Below are positions 23,417-33,508 of a DNA stretch of 64,000 nucleotides, piece after piece; within the stretch, counting starts at the first letter, position 1; each line of letters starts with the position of its first letter. A program made the translations under genes and the position numbers. A model generated the notes under the pieces. The model did not search any database. It worked only from the letters and a program-made list of their open reading frames with translations, and was not told the DNA's origin. Source of the stretch: Axinella damicornis (taxonomy: Eukaryota; Porifera; Demospongiae; Axinellida; Axinellidae); NCBI GenBank assembly GCA_963931865.1, contig OZ007505.1:3261834-3325833 (forward strand), given 5' to 3'.

Positions 23417-25645
23417 AGCAGAATATATATGGCTAAGAGAACCATATCTTTCATACAACATGTGTGGATTTGTCACACACATCAACACACAGTGTATGGT
23501 GTAACTAAACAGACCTCGCTTCAGGCAGCAACAATAGACATGTACTACCCATTATGTACATAGGCTGCACTTGCAATTTAAGGGCTTTACTTCCTGTCTA
23601 GATGCTAAATGCAACCCTCCGATTGGTTGCATCTTGGCCACTTGTAATTTACTGGTCAGGCTGATATCCATATACAGTGCAGGCTTACATTAAGTGTGTG
23701 TAATACTGTCAGAAAGGAGCACTATGGCCAGCCATTGAGCTTTCACGTGGTCGAATGAGCCCCATTATGTACAGTCCTAAACTGGGGATGCACACTATGG
23801 CACACTCTACTTCAAAGAGTGACATTGACCTAAACTGGGGATGTGCACTATGCTACACTGTACTTCAAAGAGTGAGGAGTATATACAGCTACATATCAAT
23901 TAGCATTATGTTCAATAATGGGACAATAAATTAGTTGTCTGTCTGTCTCCTGTAACAGTACAATGACAAGATTAAATCGTACAGCCACCTGAAAGCACAT
24001 AATATGTGAAGTGTACTATTCATCCATGAAGCTACTATACACTACCCACTAAAGTCTTTTAATCGTCAGTATATACGTAGAATGTGCTATAGGTTTGATC
24101 CTAGAGAGTGAAGTGCCTATTTACCATGCAGTAGACAATATTGGGAACTTTAATTTTCACTTGTCCAGACATATATAATGCACAGCCCTCCGATTGGTTA
24201 CTAATATGGTAGGTCCGTCCATTGGAGACATACAACTGTACGAGAGTAGCTCTTTACTAATACTTGAGATGCTTCACATTATGAGCACACCAACCTGCAG
24301 TAGTCACAAGAGTAAAACTAACCCTGGGTTGTGTGGAATCACTACTTGAGCGTCCGGATCCAGTGGTGCACGTACTGCTGCCCTCGTCCAGAGAGTCAAG
24401 TTCAGACCCTGACCACATTGTCGATAGGGTTGTGTCCATCACTGTGGCTGCCTCACTCACACTGCTCATGTCCTGATCACAAGGCTGCAACGTGTACTCA
24501 TCACCAAAACACTTGTAATAGGAATTCCGGGAGGAGCAGCCAGAATGTGAAGATGAAGTTATCCGAAACTGATCCAGCGACTGAGTGAAGGGATGTGCCT
24601 CTTCATCACATCCACAAGTGGCACTGGATACTTGTAGGTTACCAAAAGACTTGGTGAGCATTTCATCACTGTAGGGACCGTAGCTGTGGTTCTCCCTGTA
24701 CATACCTTCGGGCTGGCAAGGGCTGGCAGTGCAGCTGTCGCCCATTGCATCTCCATCGTCAGGCTGGTGAGGTCTGAAGCTGTAGCTGGTGACGGAAGAA
24801 TACCCGGAGCTTTGGCTCAACTCCGGTGGTGCGGTCACGGATGGCGTGTTCTGAAATGTATGGGGTAATTGAGATTACTGTTTATGCAACCTCTGCATTA
24901 TGCCGCAACAGTGTCTTACAGCTAGCAAGCAATGAGCTTACAAGTGAGGTGCACTTGCACCGGAGGCCATTCCTTACAGTGTGTATACTGCACAGAACCA
25001 ACACCTAGACTCCCAGGCCTAGGCCTCCAAACTGCTTGTAGTATGGAACATCAGGGCAGGCCTGCTGCATAAGCAAGCAGCCAAACTTTCCACTATGAAA
25101 CAGAATTTGTTTGAGCTACCTGTTCAACACTTGATGTATAGCTATGACCGAACAGTCATCCCTTTGCTAGTGATGTACGTAACTTATACCTGCAATGGCA
25201 CTTCAACAACTATGGTTGTGAGCTCGGCACACCACCCTTTCTATCAACAACACAAGGTAGCTGCTCTGCCATGCAGGAATTCAGTAGGTGGAGGTCAGGA
25301 ATGAGCTACCCATTGTGAAGTGCTCTCATCTGCTGCTATGGTCCGGTATTTGATAGGCCTCTAGCACAACGTCGATCACATACAGCGTAGCCAAGCCTGA
25401 ATAACAACGACGGCCCTGTGATCACCAATTACGATGATTTTACACAGCTGATAGTATACCATTCAGCTCACATGCATTGCCGTTCTCATCTCCCTCAGCA
25501 TGAGGGCGAGACTCTGGTCCCTCGGTGCTCTTCTTCGAACATCACTCAGAGAATTATCTTCCGGTGTCGACCACACGTACCCTTCCTTACCCTTTTCTCT
25601 CTGCGGATGAACTGTGAGAGAACGAACTCTGGACTCGGGTTCCAT
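18648..25645 (-). CDS. Anillin/rhotekin-family protein (anillin homology domain plus PH domain)
   Basis: Exons: 25645-25472, 24850-24323, 23329-23144, 22554-22431, 22167-22048, 21903-21853, 21701-21505, 21395-21347, 21080-21024, 20851-20801, 20510-20477, 20355-20252, 20100-20005, 19557-19456, (one missing), 18941-18866, 18741-18648. The Ser-rich N-terminus is followed by a helical stretch with GSLEEVEAERLILLAG, a hallmark of the anillin homology domain; C2-like strands follow (FLSDLHMTLTREFL, HHFLCLVREM, PHNFEIVLEIYHL) and then a PH domain (CWERRWFVLTDSSLCCWLYP ... LLLSAESQEESTKWI). Family members link RhoA, actin, septins and membrane at the cytokinetic furrow. The N-terminal part (about 240 residues) is short for anillin and shows no clear actin- or myosin-binding motif. 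Two points are open: the 21853/21701 junction is out of phase, so a small exon is missing there, and one exon of the PH domain between 18950 and 19450 was not found. Confidence 0.82.
18997..19050. repeat. TG microsatellite followed by poly-G
   Basis: TG dinucleotides interrupted by TA run into nine or ten G residues, in an intron of the anillin-family gene. Confidence 0.9.
20594..20638. mobile_element. Short foldback element, AGCCTCGTTCCCAGGC family
   Basis: TAGCCTCATTCCCAGGCCC faces GGTCTGGGAACGAGGCTA with almost no internal sequence. It lies in an intron of the anillin-family gene. Flanks (TTGGTG / ATTGGTG) suggest a target duplication that has decayed. Confidence 0.7.
21232..21327. mobile_element. 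Foldback repeat with AATGGGGTG termini
   Basis: AATGGGGTGTTCCATAACAC at the left faces GGGTGTTTTTGAGCACCCCATT at the right, an imperfect inverted repeat of about 24 bases, with an inner GAATAGCTCTCC/GGGAGAGCTAA pair. It is an intronic MITE-like element unrelated to the AGCCTCG family. Confidence 0.65.
22185..22320. repeat. G-rich minisatellite and poly-G tract
   Basis: Three copies of a 19-base unit (AAGGAGAGGGAGTGAGGGG) are followed by about 35 G residues broken by few bases; it lies in an intron just upstream (in gene sense) of exon 22167-22048, so the transcript carries a long poly-C tract. Confidence 0.9.
23352..23416. repeat. TG microsatellite followed by poly-G
   Basis: (TG)n runs into about 30 G residues in an intron of the anillin-family gene. 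In the transcript this is poly-C then (AC)n upstream of the exon at 23329. Confidence 0.9.
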
Positions 25646-25951
25646 TATCTCGATATACACTTTGCACATGCGCGCGCAGCGTTGTTTGAACTTCCCGGGT
25701 GCATCTCGCGCGCTCAGACCACACCCCCGCGGGGGGTGTGGTCTGGCACGAGACTACATTTCAATAAGGGGGAGGGGCTAGGTTACGGACGTCCTCCTGA
25801 GCAGCCAGCCTCGCGGGCCACTCCTGAGCCCTGTCCCACCTGATGAGAAGCTGCGAGTCAGTCAGCTGAACTGGCTTAAAACGTTGCTTCCTCCCTGATC
25901 TGTGGTGGAGAGTACCGATCATTCGTCATCACTGTATTAAAACGTAGATAT
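25646..25951. promoter_or_regulatory. Shared head-to-head promoter interval
   Basis: The presumed starts of the anillin-family gene (minus) and the DUF1295 gene (plus) are about 300 bases apart, so both promoters must lie here or overlap. The interval is GC-richer than its surroundings, has CpG-containing GCGCGC blocks and a hairpin CAGACCACACCCCC/GGGGGTGTGGTCTG at 25714-25746. No TATA box is apparent. Bidirectional use is inferred from geometry alone. Confidence 0.5.
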
Positions 25952-27218
25952 ATGATGGGCAACGCCCTTATCAAAGCTGCAGCCACGGACTTTCTCCTCC
26001 AGTGGGGGCTGTTTCTAATTGCCGCTTACCTGAGGACGGAGAAGTTCTTTGACCTAGCCGGCTCATCCACATTCATACTGCTCGCGGTGCAGTCGCTCAT
26101 CAGCTCGAGGCGTTTTTTCACCCGGCAGGTGATCCAGTCAAGCCTCGTGTGTACTTGGGCTGTGCGACTAGGTCTGTTTCTGTTCTTGAGGGTGTTGAAG
26201 GAGGGACGCGACAGCAGATTCGACCGCGTCAGGGGCAATCCTAAGCGCTTCCTTTTCTACTGGACCGTGCAAGGTAGGTTGTGATGAACTTAATGGTGGA
26301 CGGGAGCAAATTTTGAGTTCAATAGGTGCTGGTAGCTAGTCTAGTCATCATTACACGTTCCCAACCTCAAGATCTTGATTGGTTGTTTCTAAGATCACGG
26401 AGTCACAGATAATTATTCTGATAGAGTGTTGTGTATTGTGTGTTACGCCAGGGTATGTCATAGTGGGTCTATCGTCGCGGGAGACACATCCGTGACAGAA
26501 AGAATGAGGTGCATACAAGTGGAATGTAGCATGCCTTTGTGGCTAAGGCCATTGCAGCTGACGTCATCCTGATTAATTTTTGAGAATACGGAAAGGTATA
26601 CATTGCCCCCCCCCCCCCCCCCCCCCCCCCCTTTTCCACTGCTCTTCCTTCCCATGTATTGTCGCCAAGAAAAAGTGAAATGAGAGTGAGACTAGCATCC
26701 AAGTTTGCAACCATGCTCATGTAGCTAGGAACCTGGGCTGAGACTAACACCCCCCCCCCCCCCCCCCAGGTGTGTGGGTGCTGCTGACTCTCCTTCCTAC
26801 CCTTATTCTCAACTCCAAGACGGAAGACAGAGAGCTCTGCACACGTGATTATGTTGGCTGGGTCATCTGGCTCGGAGGCATGCTCCTTGAGACGGTTGCT
26901 GACTACCAGAAGTACAACTTCCGAAGCAATCCTCTTAACAAGGACAAGTGGATCAGTCACGGCTTGTGGGGAGTAATCCGCCACCCAAACTATTTGGGAG
27001 AGATCTTACTTTGGATTGGGCTGTTCATTTCGGCATCTTCTTCCTTCAAGGGTCAAGATTACATCAGTGTGATTTCTCCACTCTTTGTTGCCTTCTTGCT
27101 GACACGGGTCTCTGGAATTCCAATCCTGGAGCGGCAAAACATGAAGAAGTGGAAGGACAACCCTGAGTTTCTCAGCTACCTCCAGAGGACGCCGAGAATG
27201 ATTCCTTTTCTCTACTGA
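25952..27218 (+). CDS. DUF1295 / steroid-5-alpha-reductase-like membrane protein
   Basis: Two exons, 25952-26273 and 26770-27218, joined in phase 1, give 256 residues. The N-terminal half is hydrophobic with four likely membrane segments; the second exon holds the family hallmark NPLNKDKWISHGLWGVIRHP followed by NYLGEILLWIG, then a final segment and EFLSYLQRTPRMIPFLY. This is the DUF1295 family, related to steroid reductases and to isoprenylcysteine methyltransferase-type C-terminal cofactor-binding segments; the substrate is not known. Length is normal for the family and both ends look complete. The intron contains two poly-C tracts; the second directly forms the polypyrimidine tract of the acceptor. 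The gene starts about 300 bases from the divergent anillin-family gene. Confidence 0.92.
26607..26768. repeat. Two poly-C tracts in the DUF1295 intron
   Basis: About 25 C residues at 26607-26631 and 17 at 26751-26767; the second runs straight into the CAG acceptor of exon 2. Confidence 0.9.
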
Positions 27219-27716
27219 AAGATGACTGTACTACAACTTCCCAGCATGATGTTTGCATTGGCTCTTGAGTGAATCTTGTTGTGCTGGAAAATTATTGTGC
27301 CCTGGATTTTAGGAGTCTAATCAGTACTCTTGCGATACCGGATGCGTAAGCACTATATAGCGAGGATACTTGATCGATTACGTAAGGCTGTAACCTGACA
27401 AGTACAAGTTGCTTATGCGGGGAAAACCGCTGTAATTAACTCGCGGAAGCGGATACCGGATGCTTAAAGTACAAAGTATAATTATAGTAAACAGCAGATC
27501 TATGTAGCTAGCTATAAGAAGACACGGGATTCGATTGCGTACTGTAAGTTGATTTTGTCAATCGATATCGTGCTACGCTAATAAGCCGATCGGATCATAG
27601 ATCATACTAACTTGGTGAATACTGATCCAATCGCTGCCAAACTAGATGATGTAGTGGGGACTATATTACATTGTATGGACAACCCTGTTCTCTATTTCCC
27701 ATAATTTAGGTGAAGC
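27219..27716. other. Intergenic region before the dispanin-like gene
   Basis: No gene is seen. GCGATACCGGATGC-type sequence occurs twice (near 27332 and 27450). TTTCCCATAATTTAG directly upstream of the ATG at 27717 resembles a splice acceptor, so the dispanin-like gene may have a non-coding first exon in this stretch. Confidence 0.45.
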
Positions 27717-29376
27717 ATGGCAAGCACCGTCCCCACCAAGGAGCAGGAGGCGGCCACAGGCCCTCCACCCTATCAGACTGTTATTCCTACGGCTGTGCAA
27801 CCTGGGGGGGTGTACTACCCAGCAGCTCCAACAGTCGCCTTCACCGTAAGTCTATGCTGTTGGACAGTGTAATTTAATAGGGGAGTTGTTAAGGTGGCAG
27901 ATACTCCTTTACGTTAGGTTACCTTTAAACGTCGGGGGCCCCCGACGTTTAAAGGTAACCTAACGTAAAGGGGTATCTGCCACCTACGTTAGGTTACCTT
28001 TAAACGTCGGGGGTCCCCGACGTTTAAAGGTAACCTAACGTAAAGGGGTATCTGCCACCTTAATCTGGCAGGGTCATCTGTCTTTTGATTCTCTGCTGGG
28101 ACAGATCTTGTATCATAGACTCGGTAGTTTATGAAGGGATAGAGCAGATACACAATATTTTTGTTGTGCGTGGGCACATAGACACTATGACCAGCTTCCT
28201 GTTCCACATAGGAATGTCAATAGCATTTGACAGGTATAAGGTCATGGGGTGTGCTGTTTGTGTAGCTTGTGCCTCTCTACCAATAACGAAACAGCCCTCT
28301 TGAAAAAGCTCACCTTTGGCGAAGAGATTCCCTAGAACGACACTCAGATGCCCTTTACCTATCCTCCTCACAGGCCAACAATTACAAGCGAAGTGTGTCG
28401 CTTTGCTGCTGGGGTGCAAGTCGTGTTCTGTCTGTGTTGTCCTGTTGTCTGTCATCTCGCTGTTGAACAGTTCCCTAGCCAGTCATCTTCTGTCCTCCAA
28501 GTCCTCCAAGTCCTCCATCGCACAGCGACCGCAGACGCCGAGCACCACGTGCTAGGAAGTACATAAACTGTATGAAAAACTTATATTCAAACCCGTAAAA
28601 CTTAACGGACATACATGCATGCATAAATCGCGACGTGAGACTAAGACTCTCTGTGTACGCACGATTATGTGCCTCGATCACGCTAAGGCGTTCGGCAATC
28701 AGCCAAAACAATGTGTCCAGATTAGCAAGTTGTCCTAGCCCATCAGGCGTGTGGGTTCCACTGTAGATAATACCAAGAGTGTATAATAATAAGAAGAGAG
28801 TATCGAACTCGCTATAGGCTACGGTGAATGTATGCGGAAAGTAACGTGACATCCAGTATGGTGCACGTGATCCACACGGACTCGTCAACTATTGTACTCC
28901 CCGATATGGCCGAGTTTACTTGCTGCACGCACGCCTTGATCGTCGAGTCAAAGAGCTGCTAGCTAGCTGTGGTACGGTAGCCATGGCGTCTATGTCAGGT
29001 AAGATTGTGTTTTTGACATTAGCACTATACCGGAAGTCACATTACTTTCCGCATACATTCAATGTTAGCCTATAGCGAGTTCGATACTCTCTTCTTATTA
29101 TTATACACTCTTGATAATACCTACCACCAATGTAACCCAGTACCTGAAGTATTGCTCACATATACTGTCGCATTCATTTTTATAGCAACCAGAACTCCCC
29201 TCTCCGGAGCAGTACATCACAGACTACACCATTTTCGCAGTGATAGTGACAATCCTGTTTGGGGTCACGGTCCCTGTCTCCCTCCTGATTGGGATACCTG
29301 CCTGTTACTTTGCTTATAAGGCAAGACAGCCCATGTATATCTACTTTTCTATCTGTCCATCCATCGCTCTATCTAC

Positions 29377-29407
<31 letters not shown>

Positions 29408-29782
29408 CCTGTCCATCTGTCCATCCATCCATCGATCTATCTACCTATCTATGTATCTATCTATCTAGTGTTCTAGCTAGAACCACTTGTATACATGCAG
29501 TTGTGCTGCAGTAGAGATCAAAGCGCACATTCTTTAAACCACATCAAAGGAAAATCTATCTATTTATCTGTCTAGTTCTAGTTTCATCTGCAGTGTATTA
29601 CTTATTTGTCCGTGTGTCTGTCTCCCAATCTACAGTCTCGGCGTTTGGTCAAAGAGATGAAGTACAGTAAAGCCCGAGCACAGTCCCTGCTCTCAGCCTA
29701 CCTCATTGTGGCCACCATCATCTTTGGCATGTTCGGGATCAGTGTTATCATACTGTTCCCACTTGGGTTCCGGTATGCCTGA
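27717..29782 (+). CDS. CD225/dispanin (IFITM-like) two-pass membrane protein
   Basis: Exons 27717-27845, 29186-29320 and 29636-29782, all phase 0, give 136 residues. The N-terminal exon is Pro-rich and cytosolic in this family (GPPPYQTVIP ... GGVYYPAAP). Exon 2 holds the first hydrophobic segment and the loop IGIPACYFAYK; exon 3 continues SRRLVKEMKYSKARAQSLLS and the second hydrophobic segment. The layout is the CD225 domain; family members act in membrane fusion and trafficking control. There is a PPxY motif (PPPYQ), which can bind WW-domain proteins. The 3' intron begins with GC (TATAAG|GCAAGA) and ends in CTACAG; a GT alternative 19 bases downstream gives the wrong phase. The first intron, 1.3 kb, carries a double hairpin element and an inverted repeat. 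Confidence 0.85.
27891..28061. mobile_element. Double palindromic foldback element
   Basis: Two long palindromes follow each other. The first runs from AAGGTGGCAGATACTCC to GGGGTATCTGCCACCT with centre GGGGGCCCCC; the second lacks the outermost part of its left arm, starts ACGTTAGGTTACC, has centre GGGGGTCCCC and ends TATCTGCCACCTT. Arms are identical apart from a few bases. It lies in intron 1 of the dispanin-like gene and looks like a nested or partly duplicated MITE. Confidence 0.9.
28773..29112. repeat. Inverted repeat, 78-base arms, in dispanin-like intron 1
   Basis: 28773-28850 and 29036-29112 are near-identical reverse complements (shared GTATCGAACTCGCTATAGGC / GCCTATAGCGAGTTCGATAC). 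They flank a 185-base middle that holds the candidate mini-exon at 28983. Either a transposon with long inverted repeats or an inverted duplication would explain it. Confidence 0.85.
28983..28998 (+). other. Candidate alternative first exon (MASMS)
   Basis: ATGGCGTCTATGTCAG is followed by a good donor, GTAAGATTG. It begins like the true first exon (Met-Ala-Ser) but ends in phase 1 whereas the next dispanin exon needs phase 0, so it does not splice productively to 29186. It may belong to another transcript or be chance. Confidence 0.25.
29340..29470. repeat. TCTA tetranucleotide microsatellite
   Basis: Imperfect (ATCT)n with ACCT and GTCC variants fills the start of the GC-AG intron of the dispanin-like gene. 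Confidence 0.9.
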
Positions 29783-31672
29783 CAATCCACTTTTATTTTT
29801 TGCGTCATAAAATTTTCGTATGTACTCACTGACAGTACTGTTCATGCGTCATAACTGAACAGTGTTATAAGCAGAAGCCATGATCAGCATGCTCAATGTT
29901 CTTACGTAGTTCAACTGCCATTCAATTTTCATCATTAAAATTTGTTTTCATGTCCCACTAGAGATAATATTATCAGGGTACTCAGTAATATTAAGGCCTG
30001 GGACCAGCTAGATCAGACACATTTTTGTGTTGTGTTTGCAAAGTTATTGTGCTCCAGTGGAATCATACATTGAAAATGAATGTCACTTTTGGGTTAGCCC
30101 CACCCCTCTCGAGTCCAATGACGTCATTTTCGGCCACGCCCAAGCAATCTGTCCTGCAATATGGCTTCGTTAGCAAACCCGCTAGGCAACTACAAATGCT
30201 AAAAAGCGGCAACTTAAAACCCCATGAACCTCCGTGATTTCTTCGTGGCATAGAGAGCTGAAAGCCCACTACATTTTAGGCCTAGCGATAGTTGATAGCT
30301 GGTATAGGTAGAGAGGTATAGCTATTCAACATGCAAGCAGGGCAATACTACTCAGATAAACCTACCTCTAGATCACTCGAAGAACGTTCAATCAACAATC
30401 GCTAGGGTGAACAGCTTTATCTAGTCGGTTGACATACGATGGGCCACACTAGAGTCCTTACAACCCGGGTTTAAGTTGCCGCCTAACACATCGACTCCAA
30501 ACTTGTAGATCTGTGCGGCCATTCTCTGCAACTGGGCGTGGGAGGAGCACTCATCATGTGACATGTACTGGAAAACACGTGCATGCAATCGCATCAGCTA
30601 AACTGTGCACGCGAACAACAGCACAGTAGTGGACTTTCATAGCAATACTGCCAATAGCGGTCTTTGCTTCACTCCGTCCGACTTGTACAGATCCAGCAAA
30701 AGCGCTGCAAATTGTGCTGTACTGATTTGCCATGCAACTATGCGCGTGACTATCACAACGTTTGGCCAACGCCTACTTGTAAATAATTCTATTACGGTCT
30801 ATGAATAATTTTATTGTGGTTACTACGAGATGCGTGCGCAGCCAAGCAAGGTCCCATTCCTTAACAGACGTGAGTATACGTAATTGCCCTATATACAGGC
30901 AACTAATTATAATCAGCTGGTATACACAGAAATATTATTGGGATCAGGGTGTTGATTGTTCACTAGCAGACCTATATAACTATATGATGACTGTATGAAT
31001 TCTGCTGCATGGTACAATCTAATTATAATTATGATAGCAGTGTATGCATGCCAATTGACCCCATAATATACAGATCTACTATAGTAATGTGATCACTATA
31101 ATTATGAGCATTATGGACGCTTTAATAATAATCTTTGTTTATCTGCACTTTACATTACAAATGCATGCTAATAATAATGGCTTTGCTACCATGCATGAAC
31201 AGGATTTTCTGCATTCTTAGAATCTCCACAACAGCTATACTATAACCCAGCAAGTTGTTTACAGCAACCACTCGATCTCTAGCTGTCCCCACTCCCCAGC
31301 AAACACAATCATGCACATACAGATCATAGAAAACCTTATCATGCACTGAATATTAATTAATGTCATCCCACATTGGGTGATTCTTTGTTGTGCATTAAAT
31401 GGATGACTACATAGCTAAACCAACACCAACTAGAGTAAAATTATAATATTGAGCTACCTTATTGTTGGGTACATGGGTTCTGAGCCTTTCAGCAGTAGTA
31501 CTATTAAATACACTATCTAATACAAATGTACACAGCTATAGGAGTGCATTAACGATGCAGCCTTATGCCCATATAGCTAGCACACAAAGAATAGAAAAAC
31601 AGTGCGTGCATTACTGGCTAGCAACATTATTGGTACAGAAAAGTTAATGATCTTGTCCAACTTGAAAAGTTC
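29783..31672. other. Intergenic region between dispanin-like gene and collagen 3' end
   Basis: No gene is recognised. A 48-codon open stretch on the minus strand (about 30574-30431, MSHDECSSHAQLQRMAAQ...) reads like protein but has no recognisable family and no support. The rest is AT-rich. Both neighbouring genes end towards this interval, so it should contain their 3' UTRs. Confidence 0.5.
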
Positions 31673-33508
31673 TTATCCAGATGTTGCCAACACACACAGG
31701 ATGGACATGGGCCTGTTACAAGGGACGCTAGTCTGCTGTAATATTGTTTTGCTGCTTCTGACGACGCTTGCTCGTCCTAGGTGACTTGGTGATTTAGACG
31801 TCCATGAGTTGCAGTCTTCCCTGGAACCATCACCGTCCTCGTTCGAACCATGCCATATGCCATACCTAATGGGAACGTCATTGCAGAAGTCATGCCAAGA
31901 TACAAGATCAACAACATACTTTTCATGGTATAGTTGCTGACATGCTGCAGTATGCTACAGCCAGCTAGCTGCATTTGGTGCATGGGGTAGTTACTAATAT
32001 TCTGCTGCTATAGGAGTATCTTCCCATTACATTAGCAACACAAACTGGACTGTGATGGCATGCATGTTGTGCAGCAACGGGTAGAGTGATTGCTGTCAGT
32101 ATGTCAGTCAGCAAAGTTTTCGCTCTCTGTCTAATTGGAACAAAACCACACCTTGACTTCAATATTGTTCACAGTAGGCAAAAATGATGTAGTCCCACTA
32201 CCAGTATTGGTCACCATCTCCCAGTCACCCCAGTGTAGCTGGCATTGGCCGAAACTTGTGAACTCATGCAGCACAGTGGGGAGCGAGAGTCCGCTGAAGA
32301 GAGAACTCATGTATCATGCTGACGTGAATGCCGCGGGAGCTGTCCAGTGCTGTACTCATGAGCAGATGCAATCGGGGAGCAACAACTGAAGCAGGTGAAG
32401 CTGCTTGGTAACATTATTAAAGCAGCAGAAGTTGTTATCTGTTGCTTAGCAACCAAAAGCACAAGCAGGAGATCCTGCTCTGTGCTTAGTTGTACAATCT
32501 CTTCTCTCCCTCTCCTTATGTACACTAAGTCTTGTGTATGACAATTTACATACAGTCAAACCTCCGATAGTGGACCCTCCGAGATAGGGACACAATATAG
32601 TAAACCTCTCTACAAAGGGCGCTTTTCAAGGTCCCAAATAATTGGTTTGCCTATGGTTTGAACCTCCGAGAAGAGGACAACCTCTGTACAAAGGACAAAA
32701 GACTATTGTTCCCAAAGTGTCCTTTGTTCGGAGGTTTGACTGTACTACTCTTACCATTTCGAATTTCTGACATCCTGGCCTTCAAGGGTTAGTAGGGGCA
32801 TTCTTGCGAGCTTCTGGGAGAATAAGCTTCTCCATGCATATGAAAGGACTTCTCCCTAAATTGTTAGCAATTTCAAAAGCTGTAAATGATACATCATTAT
32901 ACACTACACCACAATACATTTTCCAACAAAAGCTATGTCATGGCACTTGTATCTAATGGCTACCACGTACATAGGCTGCAATCAGATTTGAGATGTGGGT
33001 TGTTGTATCTTTTCCATTGGAAGTACATAATTATGTCTCAGCTTTGTGAAATGAGGCGTTAGAGCTAAATATGTGCCATTACAGAAAGTTTCTCCGTGGG
33101 GAGGGGCTTATCTCACCATTCCAACATGGCAATTGAATGTCTCTCTCTTGCATACCACAAGTAGGATGCTTGTGCTCCTTACCCTACATATGCAGCTCTA
33201 TATACATTAGAACACCCCCCCACCCCACCCAACCACCCACCCCAAGGACACCTCACCTTAATGTTCACCACTGGTAGGTGTTGTTGGTGTTGTGACACAA
33301 CATCCTTCAGTGTGCGCTGCTTAGTGGAGAGGAGGGCCACATAACTGCCATACAGCCCCGCCCTCCTTGCCTCCAGCTGACAAGCTATGTCTGCTTGGAG
33401 GGTGTCATTGAGAGGATGCTGGGGAGGTTGGTAGCTCAGGGAGTAGCCATGCAATGCAGTTCCCCTCACAGCTCCAGTCAATGGCTCACTGAGTGCAAAT
33501 ACTAAGAT
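31673..33508 (-). CDS. Endostatin-domain exons (C-terminus of the collagen)
   Basis: Exon 33508-33257 begins [16 protein letters not shown] and continues with [20 protein letters not shown] and LPVVNIK; exon 32855-32755 gives [14 protein letters not shown] and [13 protein letters not shown]; exon 31865-31673 gives [18 protein letters not shown] and [16 protein letters not shown]. This tracks vertebrate endostatin block by block (LxALNxPxxGxMRG, ADxxCxxQARxxGLxGTFRAFLS, VPIVNLKxExLFxSWxxLF, SFDGxDVLxxxxWP, VWHGSxxxG, YCExW, VLCIEN). All four Cys that form the two endostatin disulfides have counterparts (ACQ, DCN, PCN, LCV). The N-terminal zinc-binding His cluster has no obvious counterpart. 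A 14-residue insertion (about [13 protein letters not shown]) lies between the first strand and the ADIAC helix. The domain ends seven residues after the last Cys. Confidence 0.93.

Noticed and set aside
28374..28553. Candidate alternative 3' exon of the dispanin-like gene (after CTCCTCACAG)
   Set aside because: The acceptor is good, but the phase-0 frame ends after about 30 unremarkable codons, and the other frame with a hydrophobic stretch is not in phase with exon 1.
28475..28888. 138-codon minus-strand open frame in dispanin-like intron 1
   Set aside because: Part of it is one arm of the inverted repeat and the rest matches no family; no splice or promoter support.
30431..30574. Small minus-strand ORF MSHDECSSHAQLQRMAAQ...
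   Set aside because: 48 codons, no family recognised and no splice or promoter signal; too weak to call.
32130..32300. Open minus-strand stretch ([10 protein letters not shown]...HWGDWEMV) first tried as the last endostatin exon
   Set aside because: Its Cys and Trp pattern does not fit, and 31865-31673 gives the expected WHGS...C...C...C in the right phase.
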